NCBI GenBank assembly: GCA_003453735.1
Contig: DMNE01000488.1
Span: forward strand, 1 to 6,597
DNA length: 6,597 nt
Direction: 5' to 3'
Source: Nitrospiraceae bacterium
GTDB taxonomy: Bacteria; Nitrospirota; Thermodesulfovibrionia; Thermodesulfovibrionales; UBA9159
Below, one piece after another: positions 1 to 6,058 of the stretch. Positions within the stretch are counted from its first letter, which is position 1, and the number at the start of each line of letters is the position of its first letter. The notes beneath the pieces are model-generated. The model saw only the letters and a list, made by a program, of their open reading frames with translations. It was not told the origin of the DNA and ran no database searches. Made by a program: the position numbers and the translations under genes.

Positions 1-237
1 AATCACGGAATTTGGCACCGGCCGGGTGATATCGCAGATGAGGATGCAGCAACTGCGGCAGCCCTTCGCCTCTTCACGGAGCGTTTTGCAGTTCACCGGA
101 TTCGCAAAAGCAACCTTGATAGCTCCCTCAGGGTCTTCGAGGACAGGCATGGCTTTCTTTTGGATCAGCGTAACGTCGATATCCGCCGGAAGATCAAGAG
201 ACAGTCCGGTTTTGCCATATTTCATCTTGATATTCAT
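1..237 (-). CDS. LarA-family (nickel-dependent lactate racemase, DUF2088) protein, N-terminal part
   Basis: Only the first 79 codons are present; the gene runs off the left edge in frame. The family's founding member, LarA, interconverts D- and L-lactate with a nickel-pincer cofactor, and relatives act on other 2-hydroxy acids. What is visible is the diagnostic N-terminal block: a region around residues 37-46 matching the LarA 'xxxDNP' segment (here FANPVN), then a hydrophobic strand leading into CDITRPVPN at residues 68-76, equivalent to SDHTRPVPS in Lactobacillus plantarum LarA. The His of DHTRP is Ile here, so lactate should not be assumed as substrate. The catalytic His/Lys residues and cofactor lysine lie beyond the window. 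Five cysteines (50, 60, 63, 64, 68) cluster in this short stretch. The ATG at 237 is chosen because a GGAGGA site sits 6 bases upstream. It begins 14 bp after the livF stop, so it is probably the distal gene of the transporter operon. Family is confident; substrate is unknown. Confidence 0.85.
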   Translation of the reverse strand, partial: MNIKMKYGKTGLSLDLPADIDVTLIQKKAMPVLEDPEGAIKVAFANPVNCKTLREEAKGCRSCCILICDITRPVPNSVI

Positions 238-243
238 GGCTGG

Positions 244-249
244 TCCTCC
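244..249 (-). promoter_or_regulatory. Ribosome binding site of the LarA-like gene
   Basis: The minus strand reads GGAGGA here, a near-perfect anti-16S match, 6 bases before the ATG at 237. It overlaps the space just after the livF stop. It fixes the start of the truncated gene and implies independent, efficient initiation within the polycistronic message. Confidence 0.8.
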
Positions 250-251
250 AT

Positions 252-956
252 TCACATGCCGAGGTATGCCTGTCTAACGTGGTCGCTCTTCAGCAATTCC
301 TGCCCTTGCCCCTCCATGACTATGCGACCTGTTTGAAGAACGTAGGCGCGGGTGGAAATCTCGAGGGACTCATAGACATTCTGTTCGACCAGCAAAACGG
401 TGACGCCTCTGGCGTTGATCTCCTTGATTATTCCGAAAATGTCCGAGACCAGTTTTGGTCCCAGTCCCAGAGAAGGTTCATCCAGTATGAGCAGGGAAGG
501 GTTGGACATAAGTCCCCGTGCAATGGCCAGCTCCTGCTGTTCTCCGCCGCTGAATGTATCGGAGCGCTGCCCCTGCCGTTCCTTCAATATAGGAAAGAGG
601 TTGAAGACGCTTTGCAGATGCTTTTCGACGTCTACCCCGGACCGGACGGCATAAGCCCCTAACATGAGATTGTCCAGAACAGATAGGCGGCCAAAGAGCC
701 TTCTGCCCTCAGGGACCATGGAGATGCCCATTTTTACGATATCAAAAGGCTGGGCGTGATGAATTGGGGTATTCCTGAATAGAATTTCCCCTTTCCATGG
801 ATGAATAAGACCCGCAACCGTTTTGACTATGGTGGATTTTCCGGCACCGTTGGAACCGATAAGGCTGACTGTCTCTCCTTCGTTGATCTCGAAGGAAATG
901 TCCTGAACAGCCAGGAGTCCTTTGTAGCCCACGGAAATATTATTTAATGATAGCAC
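252..956 (-). CDS. livF: HAAT-family ABC transporter ATP-binding protein LivF
   Basis: This is the second of two cytoplasmic ATPases that power a LIV-I type importer, pairing with LivG under the LivHM membrane dimer. The 234-residue length is normal for LivF. Seen in the sequence: Walker A GSNGAGKST at 34-42, the Q-loop region replaced by the LivF-typical VPEGRRLF at 81-88, the ABC signature FSGGEQQ at 135-141, Walker B LLILDEP at 155-161 with catalytic Glu160, and a Gln at the H-loop position (VEQN, 190-193), which is usual in LivF. The C-terminal QAYLGM is also family-typical. The start codon is GTG at 956, preceded 9 bases upstream by a GGGGGA ribosome site at about 965-970. The first 17 bases overlap the end of livG, so the two are probably translationally coupled. 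Substrate specificity cannot be read from this subunit. Confidence 0.96.
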   Translation of the reverse strand: MLSLNNISVGYKGLLAVQDISFEINEGETVSLIGSNGAGKSTIVKTVAGLIHPWKGEILFRNTPIHHAQPFDIVKMGISMVPEGRRLFGRLSVLDNLMLGAYAVRSGVDVEKHLQSVFNLFPILKERQGQRSDTFSGGEQQELAIARGLMSNPSLLILDEPSLGLGPKLVSDIFGIIKEINARGVTVLLVEQNVYESLEISTRAYVLQTGRIVMEGQGQELLKSDHVRQAYLGM

Positions 957-1680
957 AGTACTTTTCCCCCAGATAGGCTTGAATGACTTCCCGGTCCGAG
1001 CACACCTCTTTCGGCGTGCCTTCCATGATTTTTTTACCGCTGTTCAAGACAACAACACGGTCGGATATCTGCATGACAGCCTCCATCACATGCTCGACTA
1101 TGATCAGTGTCATTCCTTCGTTCCTGATTTTCCTGATGAGATCAAGCATCTCCCGCAACTCGACTTTAGTGAGTCCGGCCATGGATTCGTCCAGCATGAG
1201 CAAGCGCGGTCGAGTGGCCAGCGCCATGGAGACCTCCAGCCTTTTTTTATCAGCAATGGTCAGTTCTGTCCCGAGGAAAGCCCTTTTCTCATAAAGACCA
1301 GTGAAAGTCAGTATCTCGCCGGCCTTCTCCATGGCCGGTTTGATCCGGTGGAAACGCAACAGCGCACCCGTCGTTACGTTTTCGAGAACTGTCATGTCAC
1401 TGATCACCTCTACAATCTGGAAGGTGCGCGCGATACCAAGGTTGCAGACTTTGTCGGACCGCATGCGTGTTATGTCCTTGCCATAGAAGAAGACGTTGCC
1501 ACTGTCCGGCTTGTAGAAGCCGGTCACGCAATTGAACAGGGTGGATTTCCCTGCGCCGTTGGGACCGATAACGCTGACGATTTCTCCTTCCTCCACAGAG
1601 AAGTGAATATCGTTGTTTGCAGCCAGACCGCCAAACCGCTTCGACAACCCGGCGACTTTCAAACAGATCGCCTTGGTCAT
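940..1680 (-). CDS. livG: HAAT-family ABC transporter ATP-binding protein LivG
   Basis: First ATPase of the LIV-I type importer, 246 residues. Walker A is GPNGAGKST (39-47), the Q-loop is ARTFQ with Gln88, Walker B is LLMLDE (160-165) with catalytic Glu165, and the H-loop is VEHVME with His197. The LivG-specific extension between Walker A and the signature is present, including the NVTTGAL segment at 101-107. The signature helix is unusual: where LSGGQ is expected the protein reads LTIADKKRLEV (140-150), lacking the Gly-Gly pair, although the following helix and Walker B are intact. I recall similar glycine-poor signatures in a LivG subgroup, so this is probably a subfamily trait rather than decay. 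The ATG at 1680 overlaps the livM stop by 4 bases (ATGA), with an AGGA ribosome site 7 bases upstream inside livM. The 3' end overlaps livF by 17 bp. The C-terminus carries a short extra tail (EKYCAIIK) after QAYLG. Confidence 0.95.
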   Translation of the reverse strand: MTKAICLKVAGLSKRFGGLAANNDIHFSVEEGEIVSVIGPNGAGKSTLFNCVTGFYKPDSGNVFFYGKDITRMRSDKVCNLGIARTFQIVEVISDMTVLENVTTGALLRFHRIKPAMEKAGEILTFTGLYEKRAFLGTELTIADKKRLEVSMALATRPRLLMLDESMAGLTKVELREMLDLIRKIRNEGMTLIIVEHVMEAVMQISDRVVVLNSGKKIMEGTPKEVCSDREVIQAYLGEKYCAIIK

Positions 1681-2651
1681 TTCAAGTTCCTGCCCATCCT
1701 GGAAAAAAGCTTCCAGACCCCATCGGGGTAGTACATGGAGATGAGCGTGATCAATAATCCGTATATCAGCATGTCCAGGCCTGTTCCCTTGTACCCGAGA
1801 GTAACACGCGTGTATTCTGATGCAGGTATCAGTATAGCCGCGCCGATTACTGGACCCATTATGCTCCCCGCCCCTCCAAGCATCGCGATGAGAACAATCT
1901 GTATAGACGTAGCGAGAAGCATCACGCTCCCCGGATCGATGTAAAGAATATATTGCGCGTAAAATGTGCCTGCCATGGCGCTCAGGAAGGCGCTTATCAT
2001 AATAGCCATGAGACGGTACAAAACGACATCAACTCCTAGGACTTCCGCAATTTTATGGCTCTCCTTGATCGCGCGGAAATAGTAGCCCATTTTAGAGGTT
2101 GCTATGGAATAACAAACAGCCAAAGAAACCAGGAGAAAGGCAAGCATGATATAGTAATAAGGTAGTTTTGAGGAGTTGAACAGGAAATTGGCGAAGGACT
2201 CGTTCTGCATGGGCAAGGAGAGTCCTTCCGCTGCACCCACCATTTTCCAGTTGTTAAAGACAATCCTGACTATTTCAGCAAATGCGATAGTGGCGATTGC
2301 AAAATAGTGGCCCCTCAGGTTGGAACAGGGATACCCGATAGCTGCCGCGACCACAGCAGCGGCGCAACCCCCCGCGACGAGTCCGATCCACGGGTTGACC
2401 CCGTAGGCGAAAGACAAATAGGAAGAAGTATAAGCGCCGATACCGAAAAAGGCAGCCTGCCCGAAAGAAAACATACCGGCATAGCCGCCCATGATGTTCC
2501 ACGCAACTCCCAGCATGCCGAACATGAGCACGAGGATCATTACATGAATATGAAAGGACTGGCGGACAACGAGAGGAAAACCAATGAGCAGCAAGAGGAT
2601 GGCTAATCCCTGAATAATCTGTCGAGCCCTGAAACGAGCATGTGCTACCAT
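1677..2651 (-). CDS. livM: HAAT-family ABC transporter permease LivM
   Basis: Inner-membrane permease that forms the translocation heterodimer with LivH. At 324 residues it has the common length for LivM relatives and lacks the long N-terminal extension of the E. coli protein. Hydrophobic segments are seen at roughly 14-30, 35-54, 62-80, 88-106, 115-132, 165-184, 210-232, 246-275 and 292-308. The family block GGYAGMFSFGQAAFFGIGAY occupies 55-74. The cytoplasmic coupling loop that docks on the ATPases is at about 189-215 (RAIKESHKIAEVLGVD, 193-208). A second conserved block, LGGAGSIMGPVIGAA, is at 258-272. The ATG at 2651 lies inside the end of livH (7 bp overlap), and the stop overlaps the livG start, so H-M-G appear translationally coupled. 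It is an intact gene with no oddities. Confidence 0.96.
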   Translation of the reverse strand: MVAHARFRARQIIQGLAILLLLIGFPLVVRQSFHIHVMILVLMFGMLGVAWNIMGGYAGMFSFGQAAFFGIGAYTSSYLSFAYGVNPWIGLVAGGCAAAVVAAAIGYPCSNLRGHYFAIATIAFAEIVRIVFNNWKMVGAAEGLSLPMQNESFANFLFNSSKLPYYYIMLAFLLVSLAVCYSIATSKMGYYFRAIKESHKIAEVLGVDVVLYRLMAIMISAFLSAMAGTFYAQYILYIDPGSVMLLATSIQIVLIAMLGGAGSIMGPVIGAAILIPASEYTRVTLGYKGTGLDMLIYGLLITLISMYYPDGVWKLFSRMGRNLK

Positions 2652-3505
2652 CCCAGGAGACCCTGCGGCCTTATCCAGATTATTATGAGATATATCATGA
2701 AAACAATGGCATACTTGTAAGACGGGTCAAAGAAGAAGCCGCCTAATGTCTGGGCCAACCCTACCAGTATTCCAGCGATAAATGCGCCCTCAATGCTGCC
2801 GAACCCGCCAAGGGCAACGACACAAAAAGCGATAGTCCCGAACAGACCTCCCACTTGGGGATAAATGTAGTAATAAGTAGATAAGAAAGCCCCCGCCACT
2901 CCGACGAGGGCTGCACCGATGCCAAAAGAAAGGGAGTTGATGCGCTCGGTATTGATCCCCATGAGCAAGGCTGCCTCGCGGTCCATTTCGGTCGCCAAAA
3001 TCGCCTTGCCGGTTTTCGTCCTTTTCAGGAAAAAAAGCATGCAGACAGAAGCGATTACGCTTCCAATGGAAGCTGCAACTTTGGGAATACTGAGGGCGAC
3101 GCCGCCGATTTGCCATGTACCTTGGAGTATTGTGGCCGGCAAAAGCCGGAAATCCGGGGTCCAGAAATAAACGGCAAGATTGGAGATAAAGATACTCACT
3201 CCAAAGGTCACTACCAACTGGGCCAGTATGGGACCCTTCATCACCTTGCTCACAATGAAGCGGTAGATCAGCATGCCCATAACGAACATGCAGATAAAAC
3301 ATATTGGAATCGAAAAAATGGGATCGATGCCGTACAGGGTAAAGAGCCAGAAGGAGGTGAACATGCCGAGCATCAGGAATTCGCCGTGAGCGAAATTCAC
3401 GATGTTCATAACACCCCAGATAAGCGTCAACCCGATGGCGACCAATGAATACATCAGGCCAATTAATAAACCGTCGGCAAGCTGCTGAGGCAGCTGATCA
3501 GGCAT
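2645..3505 (-). CDS. livH: HAAT-family ABC transporter permease LivH
   Basis: Second inner-membrane permease of the importer; 286 residues is typical. Hydrophobic segments are seen at about 11-30, 42-58, 62-82, 95-115, 144-160, 190-210, 222-250 and 262-278. The hallmark LivH block is present: LTLIWGVMNIVNFAHGEFLM (26-45). The coupling loop TKTGKAILATEMDREAALLM (163-182) followed by GINTERIN is the ATPase-docking segment, and ALGGFGSIEGAFIAGILVGL (231-250) is the conserved C-terminal helix pair. The ATG at 3505 is preceded by an AGGA ribosome site (3513-3516) 7 bases upstream, within the 15 bp gap after livK. The stop (TAG) overlaps the livM start by 7 bp. Nothing appears truncated. Confidence 0.96.
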   Translation of the reverse strand: MPDQLPQQLADGLLIGLMYSLVAIGLTLIWGVMNIVNFAHGEFLMLGMFTSFWLFTLYGIDPIFSIPICFICMFVMGMLIYRFIVSKVMKGPILAQLVVTFGVSIFISNLAVYFWTPDFRLLPATILQGTWQIGGVALSIPKVAASIGSVIASVCMLFFLKRTKTGKAILATEMDREAALLMGINTERINSLSFGIGAALVGVAGAFLSTYYYIYPQVGGLFGTIAFCVVALGGFGSIEGAFIAGILVGLAQTLGGFFFDPSYKYAIVFMIYLIIIWIRPQGLLGW

Positions 3506-3520
3506 GGATCGGTCCTGCTG

Positions 3521-4795
3521 CTACTTTCTTCCCTTCCATGCCGGGAACGGCCAGACGACCTGCTTCGAAGCCGAGTCAAAAGGCCAGATTGTCACATATT
3601 GCTGATTGAGTATCTGAACAAGTGTTCCCCTGGCGTAGATGTTCTGGTTTGATTGCGGGTCGAATTTGATTCCCTTCCATGGGTAGATAATCTGGTTGCC
3701 GGGTATGTCAGTCTCATGAAGAGCTTTCACAATCGCTTCTGGAGCTGTGGACTTCGCCCGATTGATAGCCTCGGCAAGGACAAATGGCGCCATGAAGCTC
3801 CGGGCGGCGTTTTCACTCATGTCTATGCCGTATTTTTTTCTGAAAAGGTCGTTGACCTTAGCCACAAGTGGGTTTTTCTTGGCAAGATCGAGTGCAAAGG
3901 TTGACCGGACAATTATATAGTTGCCATCAGCTTTTACTGCCTCCAGGTAGCCCGGCTCGATATAACCCGCCATGGTCATAATGCCTTTAGGTTGAAAGCC
4001 CATCTCCTTGAAAGTCTTGGTAAAGAGAATGGCATCTGTGATATACGAAGCATGCATCAGTACGTCTGCTTTGCTTACGATGAGCTTACCCACCTCGCTG
4101 GTCACGTCTGTTGCGTTAGCCGGGTATGTTATATCGGCAACCACCTTATAACCGAAATCAGAGGCATATTTCTTGTAGGCCTTGCCGGCATTCGAGCCGA
4201 ATTCCGTATTTTCGTAAAGCACAGCAACGTTATGAACTGCCTGTCCGGTCTTCTTTTCCAGGTCCTTCAGGAACTGGAACTGGTCACGAGCAAAAATATC
4301 GTCATGGGGGCTAACCCTGAAAAAATATCTGAATCCCCTTTCCGTCAGTGTGGGAGAAGAAGAATCCGAGCATACGTATGGAATTTTCAGCCTTTCGGTA
4401 ATCTGACTGGCGGTTTTCGTCACAGCACTTTGGTAGGCCCCAATCATGGCAACTACCTTTTCCGAAGTAATCAGCCTTTCAGCCTCGGACATTCCGTTTT
4501 TCGGGTCTCCCTTGGTGTCGGCATATACAATCTCGATTTTTGTACCGCCCAGGTTCGGTAGCCCCTCACTCTTGGCCAAGGGAAGATCTAGATCGTATTT
4601 CCCGTTAATAATATCCACCGCCAGATCGACGCCCCTTTTGCAATCCAGACCAGTCGAGGCGATATTGCCGGTCAGGGGATAGACTGCGCCGACTTTGATA
4701 ACCTTCTGCGGTGATTGCGCATACACGCAAACAACCAAGATCAGCAACAAGGATAATGCAACGGATAAAACTCTGATACAATTTTTCGATGCCAT
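3521..4795 (-). CDS. livK: HAAT-family periplasmic substrate-binding protein (LivK-like)
   Basis: Periplasmic binding protein (Peripla_BP_6 fold) that delivers substrate to LivHMGF. I choose the ATG at 4795 (424 residues) over an in-frame ATG at 4816 (431 residues): a perfect AGGAGGA lies 8 bases before 4795 and falls inside the longer reading, whereas only an A-rich stretch precedes 4816. From 4795 the protein opens with a Sec signal: basic Lys4/Arg8, a hydrophobic core at 9-24, and a likely cleavage after VYA at 26. LVVC at 20-23 is not an acceptable lipobox. The mature domain starts with KVGAVYPLTG (34-43). The ligand-loop motif IGAYQSAVTKTAS is at 118-130, and SDSSSPTLTERG at 143-154. Relative to E. 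coli LivK there are about 20 extra residues at 64-84 (LDLPLAKSEGLPNLGG region), which I recall in a subgroup of uncharacterised relatives. The ligand is unknown: amino acids, amides, carboxylates and aromatic acids are all bound by this family. Confidence 0.93.
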   Translation of the reverse strand: MASKNCIRVLSVALSLLLILVVCVYAQSPQKVIKVGAVYPLTGNIASTGLDCKRGVDLAVDIINGKYDLDLPLAKSEGLPNLGGTKIEIVYADTKGDPKNGMSEAERLITSEKVVAMIGAYQSAVTKTASQITERLKIPYVCSDSSSPTLTERGFRYFFRVSPHDDIFARDQFQFLKDLEKKTGQAVHNVAVLYENTEFGSNAGKAYKKYASDFGYKVVADITYPANATDVTSEVGKLIVSKADVLMHASYITDAILFTKTFKEMGFQPKGIMTMAGYIEPGYLEAVKADGNYIIVRSTFALDLAKKNPLVAKVNDLFRKKYGIDMSENAARSFMAPFVLAEAINRAKSTAPEAIVKALHETDIPGNQIIYPWKGIKFDPQSNQNIYARGTLVQILNQQYVTIWPFDSASKQVVWPFPAWKGRK

Positions 4796-4803
4796 CGCGT
4801 TTT

Positions 4804-4810
4804 TCCTCCT
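4804..4810 (-). promoter_or_regulatory. Ribosome binding site that sets the livK start at 4795
   Basis: The minus strand reads AGGAGGA here, a full match to the anti-Shine-Dalgarno sequence, 8 bases upstream of the ATG at 4795. Because it lies downstream of the competing ATG at 4816, it argues that the longer reading is not the real protein. Confidence 0.75.
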
Positions 4811-4888
4811 GCTCATATTTTTTTTGTTTCTAACCCTGATAAGTTTCCCAGCAATCTGGCAGAAATACTATTGGAAAGAAGTTCATCG

Positions 4889-4916
4889 ATTAGAAAATAC
4901 CACATAAATGTTTAAA
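4889..4916 (-). promoter_or_regulatory. Candidate sigma-70 promoter for the livKHMGF operon
   Basis: On the minus strand, TTTAAA (4911-4916) and TCTAAT (4889-4894) are separated by 16 bases, giving 4/6 and 5/6 matches to the -35 and -10 consensus. They sit in an AT-rich part of the 167 bp gap between garR and livK and would leave a leader of roughly 85 bases before the livK ATG. AT-rich DNA readily yields such matches, so this is a suggestion only. If it is real, the transporter and LarA-like gene can be transcribed apart from hyi-garR. Confidence 0.25.
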
Positions 4917-4962
4917 ATACAATGGCGGAAATTCTCTGTCGGGCAAACCTTGCTCCCGCCTG

Positions 4963-5850
4963 TTAGTGCCGTTTCACCTCAATGCCAGCCATTTTTTCAT
5001 AGTAGCGTACCAGGCTTCCATGGTCCGCATCACCCAGGCCGTCAACTTTGAGGGCCTGCATAATTTCCATTACGGAAGCGGTCAGCTGCAATGGCACTCC
5101 GACTGAGTGTGATGTCTCCAGGACGTTATTGAGATCTTTAATGTGCAGGTCGATCCGAAACCCCGGATTGAACTTACGGTCCATTATGAGCGGGGCTTTA
5201 GCATCCAGCACAGCGCTGCCGGCAAGTCCGCCGCGGACGGCATGATAGACGAGGTCAGGGTCCACACCCGCTTTAACGGCCAGCACTAGGGCCTCAGACA
5301 TTGCTGCAATATTGAGTGCAACTATGATCTGGTTCGCCAGTTTTACGACATTGCCGGCTCCCGCACTTCCGACAAGCACAACGGAACTGGCCATGGCTTT
5401 CATGACAGGGTAGCACTTATCAAAAATCTCTTTTTTGCCGCCCACCATCACTGAAAGAGTGCCGTCGATGGCCTTAGGCTCTCCACCGCTCACGGGCGCA
5501 TCAAGCATTCCTATGCCTTTCTCTCCTAACCTGGCAGCTATTTCACGGCTCACCAGCGGAGCAATAGAGCTCATATCTATTACAACAGAACCTTTCGCCG
5601 CACCTTCAATGACACCGGCTTCTCCCAAAACCACTTCCCTGACGTGGGGAGAATTGGGCAGCATCGTGATGACGATCTCCGCCTGCTCTGCCACTTCCCT
5701 AGGATTCGCCGCAGCGTAAGCCCCGGCAGCGACAAGTTCATTCACCGCACCCTTACTTCTATTGAAAACGACAAGCTGATAGCCGGCTTTCAGCAAATTC
5801 CTGCTCATGGGTTTTCCCATTATTCCAAGACCTATAAAACCGATTTTCAT
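4963..5850 (-). CDS. garR: 2-hydroxy-3-oxopropionate (tartronate semialdehyde) reductase, GarR/GlxR type
   Basis: A cytoplasmic beta-hydroxyacid dehydrogenase that reduces tartronate semialdehyde to D-glycerate with NAD(P)H. The 295-residue length matches E. coli GarR, and long stretches agree with it as I remember it: ITMLPNSPHV (61-70), IDMSSIAPL (91-99), LDAPVSGGEPKAIDGTLSVM (116-135), ANQIIVALNIAAMSEAL (172-188) and GFRIDLHIKDL (230-240). The Rossmann nucleotide motif is GLGIMGKPM (7-15). The substrate loop is DAPVSGG (117-123), the catalytic lysine is Lys170 in GNVVKLANQ, and the C-terminal Lys238/Asp239 pair is present. After beta-2 the sequence is FNRS (29-32), with Arg31 and no acidic residue where E. 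coli has Asp; by family rules this favours NADPH (inference). The ATG at 5850 has AAGGAG about 10 bases upstream. Adjacent hyi supports a glyoxylate/glycerate or tetronate role; a 3-hydroxyisobutyrate or L-threonate dehydrogenase activity is less likely given the closeness to GarR. Confidence 0.94.
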   Translation of the reverse strand: MKIGFIGLGIMGKPMSRNLLKAGYQLVVFNRSKGAVNELVAAGAYAAANPREVAEQAEIVITMLPNSPHVREVVLGEAGVIEGAAKGSVVIDMSSIAPLVSREIAARLGEKGIGMLDAPVSGGEPKAIDGTLSVMVGGKKEIFDKCYPVMKAMASSVVLVGSAGAGNVVKLANQIIVALNIAAMSEALVLAVKAGVDPDLVYHAVRGGLAGSAVLDAKAPLIMDRKFNPGFRIDLHIKDLNNVLETSHSVGVPLQLTASVMEIMQALKVDGLGDADHGSLVRYYEKMAGIEVKRH

Positions 5851-5936
5851 CTTTTGTCCGCTCCTTCCTTATGATTGATTAACACCGCAGTTACGGTCAA
5901 AGCCGTTTTAAAAAGTCATAACCGGTTTATAAAACA

Positions 5937-6058
5937 GACGGTCCCATAAAAAGCGCGGAGGCCAGGCACTCAACTCAAGCTATGTCTCATTCCCCCCATT
6001 CGCTTTGTATCCCATCAGTTGAGTGAATGACGGCATATGGACTTTTTACGAGACCATC
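5937..6058. repeat. MITE-like imperfect palindromic element between hyi and garR
   Basis: The two ends form inverted repeats of about 20 bp: the plus strand at 5937-5956 and the complement of 6039-6058 agree at 15 of 20 positions, sharing the core GGTC-CC/TC-x-TAAAAAG. An internal 9 bp perfect inverted repeat, CACTCAACT (5967-5975) with AGTTGAGTG (6017-6025), lies on the same axis, so the 122 bp could fold as one long hairpin. It contains no open frame or transposase. The right end overlaps the hyi stop codon (6057-6059). The left boundary is uncertain: TAAAAAGTC at 5909-5917 is a perfect 9 bp match to the right-end core (GACTTTTTA, 6040-6048) and could mark an alternative or second end. I recall TCGTAAAAAGTC-type termini in dispersed repeats of Desulfobacterota genomes, but cannot verify it here. 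An RNA-level role between the two genes is the alternative. Confidence 0.55.

Noticed and set aside
279..662. Overlapping plus-strand frames opposite livF
   Set aside because: They mirror the conserved livF coding sequence and have no family resemblance.
979..1731. A 250-codon open frame on the plus strand opposite livG
   Set aside because: It is antisense to a gene with all ATPase motifs in place and encodes low-complexity, His-rich sequence with no recognisable domain. The long frame is a by-product of livG codon bias.
3992..4561. A 189-codon open frame on the plus strand opposite livK
   Set aside because: It is antisense to an intact binding-protein gene, has no convincing ribosome site or domain, and is explained by codon structure on the other strand.
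4725..4733. Lipoprotein signal in the binding protein (LVVC at residues 20-23)
   Set aside because: A Val precedes the Cys, where Gly, Ala or Ser is needed for lipidation. A type I cleavage after VYA fits better.
4817..4826. T-run on the plus strand upstream of livK
   Set aside because: There is no plus-strand gene or adjacent GC-rich stem for it to terminate; on the transcribed strand it is just an A-rich leader.
4862..4920. Three GTATTT(T/C) copies on the minus strand upstream of livK (4862-4868, 4894-4900, 4914-4920)
   Set aside because: The spacing of two copies is 20 bp, which would suit an operator, but the motif is short and the region is AT-rich, so chance is a sufficient explanation.
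4940..4958. Hairpin just after garR as a terminator
   Set aside because: The stem is 7 bp with a 2-base bulge and a 3-base loop, and no T-run follows on the minus strand, so it is not a credible intrinsic terminator.
5871..5900. Possible promoter for garR (TTGACC at 5895-5900, AATCAT at 5871-5876, spacer 18)
   Set aside because: The -35 match is good (5/6) but the -10 match is only 4/6, and the transcript would begin at or inside the ribosome site. Read-through from hyi is simpler.
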